A stretch of 64,000 bases of DNA from Halomonas sp. (GTDB lineage: Bacteria; Pseudomonadota; Gammaproteobacteria; Pseudomonadales; Halomonadaceae). The notes under the pieces are model-generated. The model was given only the letters and a program-made list of their open reading frames with translations. It did not search any database and was not told where the DNA came from. The position numbers were made by a program, and so were the translations under genes. Positions 37,745 through 47,111 of this stretch are shown one piece after another; position 1 is the first letter of the stretch, and the number at the start of each line of letters is the position of its first letter. Location of the stretch: assembly GCF_007625055.1 (NCBI RefSeq), contig NZ_VMQS01000001.1:73649-137648 (forward strand), written 5' to 3'.

Positions 37745-39511
37745 GTGACTGAATCTGGGTTATCCATCTATAAACGTTTGCTAAGCTATGTCAAACCCCA
37801 CTGGCGAGCCTTCAGTCTGGCCATTCTGGGTTTCGTCATCTATGCCGCATCAAGTACCGCGCTGGCTGAGTTAATGAAACGTCTGATTGACGGGATCCAG
37901 AACCCGGATGCTGCCTTTCGACTCTTCCTGCCCATGTTCGTGATCATCATGTTTTCGGCCCGTGGCCTGGGCACTTTTCTGAGTACCTATTTCATGGCGT
38001 ATGTGGGGCGCTATATCATCCACACCCTGCGCTGCGATGTGTTTGCCCACATGCTGCACTTGCCCGGCGTTTTCTTTGACCACCATTCCAGTGGGCATCT
38101 GGTATCACGAGTGACCTATCACGTTGAGCAGGTGGCGGGAGCCGCCACTAAAGCGGTCACCATTCTGTTGCGTGAAGGGCTGTTCGTGATTGGGCTTCTG
38201 GGTTACCTGCTATGGACCAACTGGCTGTTGACCTTGCTATTTATGGCAGTCACGCCACTGATTGGCCTGGTGGTCAACTATGTCAGCAAGCGCTTCAGAC
38301 GCATCTCCAGGCGCATTCAGCATTCCATGGGCGATGTTACCCATGTAGCCTCTGAGGCCATTTCGGGGCACAGGGTGGTGCGTACCCACGGTGCTGAAAA
38401 CTATGAGAAGCAGCGTTTTAACCGGGTCAGTGAAGAGAATCGCCGTCAGAGCATGAAGGAAGCCATGACCAAGGCAGTCAGTTCACCGGTGATCCTGATG
38501 CTGGTGGCCATCTCGATGGCCTTGCTGGTCTGGCTGGCCATGGCGCCGGCATTGCTCGATGACATGACGCCTGGCGAGTTTGTGGCTTTTATTACCGCTG
38601 CGGCGCTGATGGTCAAACCGGTCAGGCAGCTGACTGAAATCAACGGCGAGATACAGAAAGGCATAGCCGCGGCCGGAGAGCTGTTCACTCTGCTGGATGA
38701 ACCGCCAGAAGTCGACGAAGGCAAGTTGCTGCCGAAGCGCCTGAGTGGTGAGCTGGCCCTTGAAGGGGTACGTTTCCGCTATGCGCCTGAGCAGCCCGAT
38801 GTGCTGCATGGTATTGACCTGCACATTGCCCCAGGTGAGTTGGTGGCCCTGGTCGGGCGTTCAGGCAGCGGCAAATCGACGCTTGTCAACCTGTTGCCGC
38901 GTTTCTATACGGCTACCGGCGGACGGATTGCCATTGACGGCGTTGATATAGGTGATTATCAACTGGGCCCGCTGCGCCATAACATCGCCATTGTTTCCCA
39001 GCAGATCACCCTGTTCAATACCAGCATTGCCGGTAATATTGCCTATGGCGTGGATGATGCCGACTCTGCGGCCATTGAGGCCGCTGCCAAGGCGGCCCAT
39101 GCTGACGAGTTTATTGAACAGCTACCCGAGGGGTATCAGACCCGGGTGGGAGATAACGGTGTCATGCTGTCAGGCGGCCAGCGCCAGCGCCTGGCGATTG
39201 CCCGAGCGATTTATAAGGACGCACCGATCCTGATTCTGGATGAAGCCACCTCGGCGCTGGATACCGAGTCCGAGCGCTATATCCAGCAGGCGCTGGACTA
39301 CGTTTGCCAGGGCAGGACCACGCTGGTGATTGCTCACCGCTTATCTACTATTGAACAGGCGGACCGCATTGTGGTGATGGAGCAGGGTCGGATCGTTGAA
39401 GAAGGCTCGCATCCTGAACTGCTGGCACAGAATGGTGCCTATTCGGCACTTTATCGCCTGCAGTTTCAGGACAGCGGTCGCAAACCGCCCACAGGTAAAG
39501 TGGTACCATGA
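37745..39511 (+). CDS. msbA: Lipid A export ATP-binding/permease protein MsbA
   Basis: MsbA is a homodimeric ABC exporter that flips core lipid A across the inner membrane. Six transmembrane helices occupy about residues 1-320. The nucleotide-binding domain has Walker A VGRSGSGKST, signature LSGGQRQRLAIARA and Walker B ILILDEATSALD. The 588 aa length fits. It starts with GTG after AGGAG. The stop overlaps the lpxK start in ATGA, the usual msbA-lpxK pairing, which separates it from other half-size ABC exporters. Confidence 0.95.
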   Translation: MTESGLSIYKRLLSYVKPHWRAFSLAILGFVIYAASSTALAELMKRLIDGIQNPDAAFRLFLPMFVIIMFSARGLGTFLSTYFMAYVGRYIIHTLRCDVFAHMLHLPGVFFDHHSSGHLVSRVTYHVEQVAGAATKAVTILLREGLFVIGLLGYLLWTNWLLTLLFMAVTPLIGLVVNYVSKRFRRISRRIQHSMGDVTHVASEAISGHRVVRTHGAENYEKQRFNRVSEENRRQSMKEAMTKAVSSPVILMLVAISMALLVWLAMAPALLDDMTPGEFVAFITAAALMVKPVRQLTEINGEIQKGIAAAGELFTLLDEPPEVDEGKLLPKRLSGELALEGVRFRYAPEQPDVLHGIDLHIAPGELVALVGRSGSGKSTLVNLLPRFYTATGGRIAIDGVDIGDYQLGPLRHNIAIVSQQITLFNTSIAGNIAYGVDDADSAAIEAAAKAAHADEFIEQLPEGYQTRVGDNGVMLSGGQRQRLAIARAIYKDAPILILDEATSALDTESERYIQQALDYVCQGRTTLVIAHRLSTIEQADRIVVMEQGRIVEEGSHPELLAQNGAYSALYRLQFQDSGRKPPTGKVVP

Positions 39512-40533
39512 CTCTTTCCCAGCGCTGGCTGAAAGCGGCGTATCAAGGTAGCTTCTGGCTGGCCCCGCTGCGGCCACTGGGCGCCCTGTATGCGTGGGTC
39601 ATGAAACGTCGCTATGACGCCTATGTAAGCGGTAAGCGTGATGTATGGCAAGCCCCAGTGCCCGTTATTGTGGTGGGCAATATCACTCTGGGCGGTACGG
39701 GGAAATCACCTCTGGTGGCCTGGCTGGTGCGCTGGCTGAAAGCTCAGGGTTATACGCCAGGTATTGTGACCCGGGGCTATGGCGGCAAGGCCGCGGACTA
39801 TCCGCTTGTTGTTACTGCGGATACTGACGTCACTCAAAGCGGTGATGAACCGCTGATGCTGGCCCAGCAGACGGGCGTGCCAGTGGTAGCTGACCCGCAG
39901 CGGTCAAGAGGAGCAAAACAGCTGGTGACAGCGGGCTGCGATGTCATCGTCAGCGATGATGGCCTCCAGCACCTGTCTCTGGGTCGGGATATTGAACTGG
40001 CCTTGCTGGATGGTTGCTGGGGACTGGGCAATCGCCGCTGTCTGCCAGCCGGGCCACTGCGTGAACCGGCCAGCCGTCTGCAGCCGGTGGATGCCGTTCT
40101 GGTGAATGGCACGCCTTCTCCCTCGTTACCTGAACACGCCACCCTCATGCAGCTGGTACCCACTACCTGGCGCCACCTGGCCACTGGCGAACAGCGGCCC
40201 CTGATACCTTTGCCGTTCAGCTTGCCGGTCAATGCCATTGCCGGTATCGGGCGGCCCGAGCGTTTTTTTGAGACGCTGGGCACCCTAGGGGTTTATGGAG
40301 GCTGGTATCCTTTCGATGATCACTACCATTATGAGGCGTCGTCATTGCAGTTCGCTGGCCGGCAGGCCGCACGTCCGCTCTTGATGACAGCAAAAGACGC
40401 GGTTAAATGTCGACATATAGCCCCGCCAGACAGCTGGGTCCTGGATGTGGAAGCCAGTCTTCCACCTGAATTCGAGTACTGGTTAGCTAAACGGCTAACC
40501 GCGCTTACTGCGAGGAGACGAACTGATGGATAA
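39508..40533 (+). CDS. lpxK: Tetraacyldisaccharide 4'-kinase LpxK
   Basis: LpxK phosphorylates the lipid A disaccharide at the 4' position at the inner membrane. The N-terminus carries a hydrophobic stretch and the P-loop GNITLGGTGKSPLV. TRGYGGK, GDEPLMLAQQ and DDGLQH are conserved, the last including catalytic Asp and His residues. A degenerate second half ends the protein (341 aa). It overlaps msbA by 4 nt and the Trm112 gene by 8 nt, so translation is probably coupled. Confidence 0.95.
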   Translation: MTLSQRWLKAAYQGSFWLAPLRPLGALYAWVMKRRYDAYVSGKRDVWQAPVPVIVVGNITLGGTGKSPLVAWLVRWLKAQGYTPGIVTRGYGGKAADYPLVVTADTDVTQSGDEPLMLAQQTGVPVVADPQRSRGAKQLVTAGCDVIVSDDGLQHLSLGRDIELALLDGCWGLGNRRCLPAGPLREPASRLQPVDAVLVNGTPSPSLPEHATLMQLVPTTWRHLATGEQRPLIPLPFSLPVNAIAGIGRPERFFETLGTLGVYGGWYPFDDHYHYEASSLQFAGRQAARPLLMTAKDAVKCRHIAPPDSWVLDVEASLPPEFEYWLAKRLTALTARRRTDG

Positions 40534-40735
40534 GCAACTGTTGGCCATGCTGGTTTGCCCGATGTGCAAGGGTAAACTCAAGTATGTACGCGAGTCAGGG
40601 GAACTGCAGTGCCTGTATGATGGCCTGGCCTACCCGATCAAGGACGATATTCCGGTAATGTTGCCTGAAGAAGCCCGCGCAATGGACGCCGATGAAAAAC
40701 TGCCGACCTCTCCTGGCCGTAGTGGAGAAGAATGA
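40526..40735 (+). CDS. Trm112 family protein (YcaR-like)
   Basis: This small 69-residue protein has a zinc-knuckle-like CPMCKGKL near the N-terminus and the conserved LAYPIKDDIPVMLPEEAR. Eukaryotic Trm112 activates methyltransferases; the bacterial role is not settled. One CXXC is present and a third Cys follows in LQCLYDGLAYP. It overlaps lpxK by 8 nt and abuts kdsB directly. The lpxK-Trm112-kdsB order is widespread. Confidence 0.92.
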   Translation: MDKQLLAMLVCPMCKGKLKYVRESGELQCLYDGLAYPIKDDIPVMLPEEARAMDADEKLPTSPGRSGEE

Positions 40736-41539
40736 ATGGTTGGCTCACAGGCAAGTACATCGGCGGCTGAATTTATTGCCATCGTGCCCGCCCGTTTTGG
40801 TTCCAGCCGTCTGCCGGGCAAGCCGTTGCTGGAGATTGGTGGAGAGCCCATGGTGGTTCACGTCTGGCGCCGCGCCTGTCAAAGTCTGGCCAGTCGAGTC
40901 GTGGTCGCCACTGATGATGTGCGAATCCGTGAAGCGCTGCTGCCTTATGGCGCCGAGGTGGTCATGACTGCAGCCGAGCATCCGTCCGGCACTGATCGCC
41001 TGGCCGAAGTTGCCGATACGCTGGCGCTTGATAACGAGGCCCTGGTCGTCAATGTGCAGGGTGACGAGCCCTTGATCCCTCCGGCCCTGATCAACCAGGT
41101 TGTCCAGCGGCTTGCAGATGATCCGGCGGCTTCAATAGCGACGCTGGCAGAACCTATCACGGATATCGATGCCTTGTTCAATCCCAATGTAGTCAAGGTC
41201 GTGCGTAGCCTGCAGGGTCGGGCGCTGTACTTTTCCCGGGCGCCGGTTCCCTGGGATCGTGAGCATTTTGCCTCCCGCCCTGAGCTGTTGGAGACTGATG
41301 CCTGGCTCAGGCACATTGGGTTATATGCCTATCGGGTTGGTTTCCTGAAAGACTATCGTGACTATCCGCCCGCCCTGCTGGAACAGTTGGAGCAGCTTGA
41401 ACAGCTGCGCGCACTGCAGCAGGGTCATGTGATCCAGGTAGCGCTGGCCTGTGCTGTCAACCCGCCTGGGGTTGATACGGCTGAGGATCTTGAGCGGGTT
41501 CGTCAACTGATGGGTGCTGACGACCAGGAGGGAACATGA
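40736..41539 (+). CDS. kdsB: 3-deoxy-manno-octulosonate cytidylyltransferase KdsB
   Basis: KdsB activates KDO to CMP-KDO for the LPS inner core. The nucleotide-binding N-terminus is [16 protein letters not shown]. Other conserved segments are [28 protein letters not shown] and [11 protein letters not shown]. At 267 aa it is slightly longer than E. coli KdsB because of a short N-terminal extension. The ATG follows the Trm112 stop immediately. The stop overlaps the phosphatase start (ATGA). Confidence 0.95.
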   Translation: MVGSQASTSAAEFIAIVPARFGSSRLPGKPLLEIGGEPMVVHVWRRACQSLASRVVVATDDVRIREALLPYGAEVVMTAAEHPSGTDRLAEVADTLALDNEALVVNVQGDEPLIPPALINQVVQRLADDPAASIATLAEPITDIDALFNPNVVKVVRSLQGRALYFSRAPVPWDREHFASRPELLETDAWLRHIGLYAYRVGFLKDYRDYPPALLEQLEQLEQLRALQQGHVIQVALACAVNPPGVDTAEDLERVRQLMGADDQEGT

Positions 41540-42000
41540 AGGTGCTATTTGTCTGTCTGGGTAATATCTGTCGCTCGCCCAGCGCAGAAGGGGTGTTCAG
41601 CAAAATTCTGGAAGCTCAGGGGTTGCAGGACAGGGTGGAAGTGGATTCCTGCGGTATTGGTGACTGGCACATAGGCAAGGCCCCGGACGCTCGCGCTCAG
41701 CAGGCTGCCATGCGCCGAGGCATTGATATCAGCGGTCTGCGTGCCCGCCAGCTGAGTGAAGAAGATTTTGCCGTGTTTGATTTCATTCTGGCGATGGATG
41801 ATGACAACCTCAGGGCCATTCAGGCCATACAGCCCGAAGGCTATCAGGGCACGACATGCCTGTTTATGCGCTTTGCAGGCCAGCCGGAGACACCTGTGCC
41901 GGATCCCTACTTCGGGGGAGAACAGGGATTTGAGAACGTTCTCGACATGATCGAAGATGCCTCAAACGGCCTGTTGCAGCATGTTCGGCTATCCTTATGA
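41536..42000 (+). CDS. Low-molecular-weight protein tyrosine phosphatase
   Basis: The catalytic P-loop CLGNICRS (Cys7 to Ser14) and the general-acid loop DPYFGG (DP motif in VPDPYF) define this family. Length 154 aa is standard. The target is unknown. Relatives in capsule operons (Wzb) act on tyrosine kinases, but no kinase gene is nearby. The same position, between kdsB and murB, is seen in Pseudomonas (ptpA). Four-nt overlaps on both sides imply coupling to KDO and peptidoglycan genes. Confidence 0.92.
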   Translation: MKVLFVCLGNICRSPSAEGVFSKILEAQGLQDRVEVDSCGIGDWHIGKAPDARAQQAAMRRGIDISGLRARQLSEEDFAVFDFILAMDDDNLRAIQAIQPEGYQGTTCLFMRFAGQPETPVPDPYFGGEQGFENVLDMIEDASNGLLQHVRLSL

Positions 42001-43007
42001 CGCCTCGCAACTGGCTGTCTGAGGTTGATCTTAGCCCTGCCAACACGCTGCAGCTTCCTTCCAGCGCTGAATATTTTTGTGCGCCGGTAACGCTCAAAGC
42101 GCTTCAGGACTGTCTGCGCCGAGCCCACCAGGAAATGCTGCCAATTCAGCTTTTGGGGGGAGGCAGCAATGTGTTGCTGCCAGAGTATCTGGCGGGGCTG
42201 GTCGTCCATCCGGCCCTGACACAATGGTGGATGGAACCTCGGGGTGATAGCCTGCTGGCCCATGTGGGTGCCGGGGTGAATTGGCACGCTCTGGTAATGG
42301 CGACGGTGGGAAAGGGCTTGTGGGGGTTAGAGAATCTGGCCCTGATACCCGGTAGCTGTGGCGCAGCACCAGTGCAGAACATTGGCGCCTACGGGGTCGA
42401 GTTGGCTGATGTGCTCGAAGCTGTAGAGGTGATGTACCTTGCGGATGGTCATCTGGCCTGGCTTTCCGCTGAGGAGTGCGCCTTTGGTTATCGTGAGAGC
42501 ATCTTCAAATCCGAACTGTTGGGTAAGGTAGTGATCACCCGGCTTGTACTACGCCTTAAACGCCATGCTGCACCGGTACTCGGTTATGGCGACCTGGCTC
42601 AGCGGCTGGGAGAAAGTCCGAGCAGCCTGGACGTGGCGAACACAGTGTGTCGGGTGCGCAGCGAAAAACTTCCGGACCCTGCCCAACTGGCCAACGCGGG
42701 CAGTTTTTTCAAGAATCCCCTGGTTAGCGCTGAACAGGCCAGGGTGTTACTGGATGCATATCCGGCCATGCCGCATTTTGCCCAGCAAAACGGTACCGTC
42801 AAGCTGGCGGCTGGATGGCTGATTGATCAATGTGGCCTGAAAGGTGCTCGTTTTGGTGCCTTTGGTGTGCATCACCGTCAGGCATTGGTGCTGGTACACT
42901 TTGGCGGTGGTAACAGGCCAGAACTGCTGGCCGTCGCCGAGCAGATAGCCGCTGAAGTAAAGGCGCGGTTTGGCGTGTTACTGGAAATTGAGCCGCGCCT
43001 GCTATGA
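41997..43007 (+). CDS. murB: UDP-N-acetylenolpyruvylglucosamine reductase MurB
   Basis: MurB is the FAD/NADPH enzyme that reduces UDP-GlcNAc-enolpyruvate to UDP-MurNAc. GGGSNVLLPE and GLENLALIPGSCGAAPVQNIGAYGVE (quoted here in two parts; about residues 107-130) bind FAD. GSFFKNP holds the catalytic Ser, and the final EIEPRLL holds the catalytic Glu. Length 336 aa matches type I enzymes. It overlaps the phosphatase gene by 4 nt and is the only mur gene in the window outside the dcw cluster. A strong terminator follows. Confidence 0.94.
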   Translation: MTPRNWLSEVDLSPANTLQLPSSAEYFCAPVTLKALQDCLRRAHQEMLPIQLLGGGSNVLLPEYLAGLVVHPALTQWWMEPRGDSLLAHVGAGVNWHALVMATVGKGLWGLENLALIPGSCGAAPVQNIGAYGVELADVLEAVEVMYLADGHLAWLSAEECAFGYRESIFKSELLGKVVITRLVLRLKRHAAPVLGYGDLAQRLGESPSSLDVANTVCRVRSEKLPDPAQLANAGSFFKNPLVSAEQARVLLDAYPAMPHFAQQNGTVKLAAGWLIDQCGLKGARFGAFGVHHRQALVLVHFGGGNRPELLAVAEQIAAEVKARFGVLLEIEPRLL

Positions 43008-43029
43008 CGCGGAAGTGAATGCCAGATAC

Positions 43030-43063
43030 AAAAAATCCCGAGGCAGACGCCTCGGGATTTTTT
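43030..43063. terminator. Strong bidirectional terminator between murB and rne
   Basis: A 15-bp stem (AAAAAATCCCGAGGC with its perfect complement) carries an AGAC tetraloop. The outer six A-T pairs provide the U tract in either direction. It separates the convergent murB (plus) and rne (minus) genes. Confidence 0.95.
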
Positions 43064-43105
43064 GTAACAGTCGCTCGTCCTTGAGCAGCCATATACAGCG
43101 CTGGG

Positions 43106-46100
43106 TTATTCGCCGCTAGCGTCCTGTTGCTGGCGTTTGCGCAGCTCCCGTGGGTCGTTGTGGGCACGCCGCCGCCGCCGTGAAGCACGTGGTTGCTGTG
43201 CTTGCTCTGTATCATCCTTTGACGCCTGAGAATGATCAGCCGAGGACATATCCGTCGTAACGGTAACCTGCGGTTCATTCGCTTCGGACGTTTCATCATC
43301 AGATGGGGACGTTATCTCATCAGCGTTGGATGCTTCATCTGCCGCTTCAGAAGTGGGGGTGTCAACAGAAGCGTTGTCATCTGGCGTTGGCTGTTCAGAA
43401 GCGGCTTCATCTGCGCCTGGCTGAGTGTCTGATTCAGCGTCAACGTCAGTTGCTGGCGTTGTTTCAGGCGCTTTTTCCTCGGGCACTTCAGCCGCTTCCT
43501 GCGCTATTTCAACGTCAGTTTTGGACTCAGTTTCAGGGGCTTTTTCCTCAGTCGCTTCCTGCTTTAATTCAACGTCAGTTGCTGGCACTGTTTCAGGCTT
43601 AAATGGCGCTGGTTGGTCAGTGGCGGCAGCGTCAGCTTGAGCCATCTCAGGCTCAGCGGTGGCCTTTTCAGCGTTTTGCTCGCTGGGCATGTGCTGATCA
43701 GCGTCAGCCTGTTCAGGCACTGGCTGGGCAGTTGCCGTTTGCTCAGCAGCCGGTAGGTCAACGACCGGTTGTTCAGCTGAATCGATTTCAGCAGGCTGGT
43801 CAGCAATCGGATTGTCAACCTCCGGGCGTTCGGTCATCGTCTGGCCGTGGTCAGCAGTGTCAGCAACGTCTTTATCAGCTGCGGGCGCTACAGCGGTCGA
43901 TGTATCATTGGCAGACACATCGGCTGCGGGCGCTTCAGCAAGCGCTGCCTGCCTTTCTGCTGCGGTTTCCTCGGCTTCTTTCTGCAGTTTTTCCTGCTCA
44001 GCCTGAGCGTCCGGGCTCAACGCATACTTGCGTGAGCGATCACGCGGATTGTTGCGGGTACGCTTGGGCTTGCCGTCATCCTGGACTGTCTCTGGCGATG
44101 CCTTATTATCCTTGGGAGCCTGCTTTGTGGCTTCATTGGCAGGAGATTTGGCGGCGTTGTCAGCGTCAGCGCTGGCTGTCGTTGGCTTATCAGCAGCGTT
44201 CTGCTGACGACCCTGCCCGCTGTTCTTGTCCTGTTGAGGATGCTTGCGGCGGTTGCGTGTACGACTGGGACCACTGCGTTTCTCGGCGGTATCGTCCTTG
44301 GTCGTGTCTTCCCTGGGAGGTGCTACGTCTTGCTGAGCGCTGCTTTCCTGGCGGCGAGATTTTGCTGGGCTGCGTTTGTTATCGTCCTGCTGAGTGCGAG
44401 TTTCCTTACTGCCACTATCCTTGTCTGTGCTGTCTCTGCTCGAAATCTTTCTATTGGAACTGTCCTTATTGGAACTATTGCGACCTGAACCGTTTCTGGC
44501 GCTGCTGTTTTTACTACTCGTGCCTTTGCCAGCGTTGCTTCGTTGGGAAGCTTGGGTGGTGTTTCCCGATGGCTGAGCGACTGGTTGACGCGCAGTTGCC
44601 TGCGGTGTCGCACTGTCCTTGGCGGGCTGTTCGTCTTCACCACCCAGCAGTTTCGCTACGCTGCGTATCAAGCGGCCTACCAGAGTTGAAGAGGCGGGCG
44701 CCGGTGCCAGTGGGTCAGACTGCGTATCATTCTGAAGCGATGCGGGTGCCGGGGCGTTATGGACGACGCTCTTGACGGCTGCTTCAGCGCGCTGGGCGGG
44801 TGGCTTGAAGCTGTGCTCCGGCTCTTTGCCAACATCGCTGTCAGTCGAAATCTCAAAGCTGGAAACTGACTGGAAATCTTCTTCATCAAGATGATCATCG
44901 CGCAGGCGCTGAACGTCGTAATGCGGTGTATCCATTTCCGGGTTAGGTAACAGGACAACGCGCACTTCCTGGCGCGCCTCGATATCCGCGAGTACACTGC
45001 GTTTTTCATTAAGCAGATAAGTCGCCACTGGTACTGGCAGAATGGCGCGGATCTGGGCACTGCGCTCCTTCATGGCTTCTTCTTCGATCAGGCGCATGAT
45101 GGAAAGCGAAAGAGAGCGCACGTCGCGGATAGTACCCTGACCGTTACAGCGTGGGCAGACCACGCCGCTGGTTTCGCCAAGAGATGGGCGCAGTCGCTGG
45201 CGCGACATTTCCATCAGGCCAAAGCGTGAAATACGTCCGATCTGAACCCGCGCACGGTCGAGCTTCAAGGCATCGCGCATGCGGTTTTCAACTTCACGCT
45301 GGTTACGTGCCGGTCCCATATCGATAAAGTCGATAACCACCAGGCCACCGATATCACGCAGGCGCAGTTGCCGGGCAATTTCATCGGCAGCTTCCGAGTT
45401 GGTCTGCAGGGCGGTTTCTTCGATATCGCTGCCACGGGTGGCTCGAGCCGAGTTGATATCAATGGATACCAGTGCTTCAGTGTGATCAATCACAATGGAG
45501 CCACCGGAGGGTAATTTGACTTCCCGTTGATAGGCCGTCTCGATCTGGGATTCGATCTGGAAACGTGAGAATAGAGGGACTTCGTCCTCGTACAGTTTGA
45601 TCTTCTGCTGATACGAAGGCATGACCTGGCGAATGAAATTCAGCGCATCACTGTAGATATCAGGGCTGTCAATCAGGACTTCGCCAATATCCTGACGCAG
45701 GTAATCACGCATGGCGCGAATGATAACATTGGATTCCCGGTAGATCAGGAAGGGGGCCGGGCGTTTGGTGGCTTCCGACGTGATGGATTCCCACACCTGA
45801 ACCAGGTAGTCAAGATCCCATTGCAGTTCCTCAGGAGAACGGCCGATACCAGCGGTGCGTACGATAAGCCCCATCTTGTTGGGCACCGTCATCTGGTTCA
45901 TGGCGTCTTTGAGTTGGCTGCGCTCTTCCCCCTCGATACGCCGGGAAATCCCCCCCGCACGTGGGTTATTAGGCATGAGTACCAGAAAGCGGCCGGCGAG
46001 GCTGACAAAGGTTGTCAGCGCAGCGCCTTTATTGCCACGCTCTTCCTTGTCAACCTGAACGATGACTTCCTGTCCCTCTTTCAGCACTTCCTTGATGCTG

Positions 46101-46357
46101 GGGCGCCCTGACACATCCTTGACAAAATACTCGCGAGAAATCTCCTTGAGTGGCAGAAAACCATGACGTTCCGCGCCAAAATCAACAAAGGCGGCTTCAA
46201 GAGAAGGTTCTACGCGGGTGATTTTGCCGCGATAGATATTGGCTTTTTTCTGTTCTCGTGCTCCGGATTCAATATCCAGATCATACAGGCGTTGGCCATC
46301 GACAAGGGCGACGCGCAGCTCTTCTGGCTGGGTCGCATTGATGAGCATACGTTTCAT
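43106..46357 (-). CDS. rne: Ribonuclease E
   Basis: RNase E is the essential endonuclease for mRNA decay and rRNA/tRNA processing, and the scaffold of the degradosome. The catalytic half (about 1-520) has an S1 domain ([20 protein letters not shown]), the 5'-sensor region and DNase-like domain with metal ligands Asp300 (VSIDINSA) and Asp343 (VVIDFIDM). The Zn-link is CPRC (401-404). The other half (about 520-1083) is disordered and rich in Glu, Ala, Pro, Ser and Asn. It has basic patches and an Arg-rich end, [17 protein letters not shown]. Length 1083 aa is close to E. coli. Confidence 0.95.
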   Translation of the reverse strand: MKRMLINATQPEELRVALVDGQRLYDLDIESGAREQKKANIYRGKITRVEPSLEAAFVDFGAERHGFLPLKEISREYFVKDVSGRPSIKEVLKEGQEVIVQVDKEERGNKGAALTTFVSLAGRFLVLMPNNPRAGGISRRIEGEERSQLKDAMNQMTVPNKMGLIVRTAGIGRSPEELQWDLDYLVQVWESITSEATKRPAPFLIYRESNVIIRAMRDYLRQDIGEVLIDSPDIYSDALNFIRQVMPSYQQKIKLYEDEVPLFSRFQIESQIETAYQREVKLPSGGSIVIDHTEALVSIDINSARATRGSDIEETALQTNSEAADEIARQLRLRDIGGLVVIDFIDMGPARNQREVENRMRDALKLDRARVQIGRISRFGLMEMSRQRLRPSLGETSGVVCPRCNGQGTIRDVRSLSLSIMRLIEEEAMKERSAQIRAILPVPVATYLLNEKRSVLADIEARQEVRVVLLPNPEMDTPHYDVQRLRDDHLDEEDFQSVSSFEISTDSDVGKEPEHSFKPPAQRAEAAVKSVVHNAPAPASLQNDTQSDPLAPAPASSTLVGRLIRSVAKLLGGEDEQPAKDSATPQATARQPVAQPSGNTTQASQRSNAGKGTSSKNSSARNGSGRNSSNKDSSNRKISSRDSTDKDSGSKETRTQQDDNKRSPAKSRRQESSAQQDVAPPREDTTKDDTAEKRSGPSRTRNRRKHPQQDKNSGQGRQQNAADKPTTASADADNAAKSPANEATKQAPKDNKASPETVQDDGKPKRTRNNPRDRSRKYALSPDAQAEQEKLQKEAEETAAERQAALAEAPAADVSANDTSTAVAPAADKDVADTADHGQTMTERPEVDNPIADQPAEIDSAEQPVVDLPAAEQTATAQPVPEQADADQHMPSEQNAEKATAEPEMAQADAAATDQPAPFKPETVPATDVELKQEATEEKAPETESKTDVEIAQEAAEVPEEKAPETTPATDVDAESDTQPGADEAASEQPTPDDNASVDTPTSEAADEASNADEITSPSDDETSEANEPQVTVTTDMSSADHSQASKDDTEQAQQPRASRRRRRAHNDPRELRKRQQQDASGE

Positions 46358-46465
46358 GTTGTCTCACATAGCGATGCGTGCCGGTGCCCCACCCGTTGGG
46401 AAGACGAGTGGCAAATCGCGCTGCTGCGTGCTTGTGCTCGGCGCATGGATATGCAAACGCATCAT

Positions 46466-46489
46466 GCCGGGCAAGCATAACTGCTCGGC
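46466..46489 (-). other. Hairpin in the rne leader, proximal
   Basis: Eight-base arms GCCGAGCA and TGCCCGGC (as read in the rne transcript) pair with one A-C mismatch around an 8-nt loop. It sits about 110-130 nt upstream of the rne start codon. Confidence 0.35.
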
Positions 46490-46629
46490 TGACGAGGTTC
46501 TTGAGTACGTGGCGAAGGCTGGACATATTTCGGCGGATGTCATATCCCCCGGCCCTGCTGACTCCGCCAACACCTGGCATTCATCGATTTGCCAACGTCG
46601 GCTACCGGCACAACGTTGAACATAGTTAT

Positions 46630-46673
46630 CAGGCAGGCATGCGTTTAATGACATTTTAACGCCTAGCTGCCTG
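46630..46673 (-). other. Two-tier hairpin in the rne leader, distal
   Basis: Read on the plus strand, CAGGCAG pairs with CTGCCTG (7 bp). A symmetric 4x4 internal loop (GCAT/CTAG) follows, then GCGTT with AACGC (5 bp) around a 12-nt loop. Such a tiered stem is what an RNase E autoregulatory element could look like. It is about 270-315 nt before the rne start. Confidence 0.45.
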
Positions 46674-46933
46674 ACGTGGCGTAACTTACATCTATATCTT
46701 TCAACCGAAGCCACTAGGACTGTCGCTATTTTCAGCGTTGGGTCAGTGTCCCCGGCTGACGCTTTGTTTCCTGCCGTTAATTCACCACCATGGTCAATCA
46801 ACGGCAAATTAACAGCTTCTAACTGTTTATCTGCAACTGGTTATTGCTGATTACCAGTGACGATCTGTTATGAGTTGCAACTGCCAACAAACCAACGTTA
46901 GCGGCAGAGTCCTGCAATTTTTAATCAGCGCTT

Positions 46934-46955
46934 ATGGCCGTGCATACACGGCCAT
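46934..46955. repeat. Perfect 9-bp inverted repeat with tetraloop between rne and rluC
   Basis: ATGGCCGTG and CACGGCCAT are perfect complements around a CATA tetraloop. There is no T run on either strand after it, so it is not an ordinary terminator. It could be an operator or an RNA hairpin near the rne transcription start. Confidence 0.5.
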
Positions 46956-47044
46956 TTCCGCTTCGCTCAGGCCTGCGTGTTGGTCGAGCAGGCGCTTTTA
47001 TAGTGAGCAGCTTGGAATATAACAGTAAAGCGGCTCACCAGCAA

Positions 47045-47076
47045 TTGACGCAATACGTTGGCGTCTGGGCTAGAAT
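47045..47076 (+). promoter_or_regulatory. Weak candidate promoter for rluC
   Basis: TTGACG (47045-47050) and TAGAAT (47071-47076) are good hexamers but are 20 bp apart, outside the usual 16-18. A start near 47083 would give a leader of about 29 nt. The spacing lowers confidence. Confidence 0.35.
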
Positions 47077-47111
47077 GCCGCTTTTGGTTCATTCAGCAGG
47101 AGCGCAGACGC

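Larger units (their letters stand above)
46358..47111. other. 754-bp intergenic region: rne leader and rne/rluC divergent control
   Basis: No convincing gene is present. The region lies between the divergent rne and rluC starts. RNase E mRNAs in other gammaproteobacteria have long structured leaders used for autoregulation, and this one shows several hairpins (46466-46489, 46630-46673, 46934-46955). A possible minus-strand promoter, TTGCAG-N17-GTTAAT, lies near 46810-46838. It would give a leader of about 450 nt. All promoter calls here are weak. Confidence 0.6.

Noticed and set aside
43603-44775. A 390-codon open frame on the plus strand inside rne
   Set aside because: It is antisense to the low-complexity tail of RNase E, whose skewed codons leave the opposite strand open. 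Its product is rich in Gln, Arg, Trp and Cys without a recognisable domain, and no ribosome site is evident.
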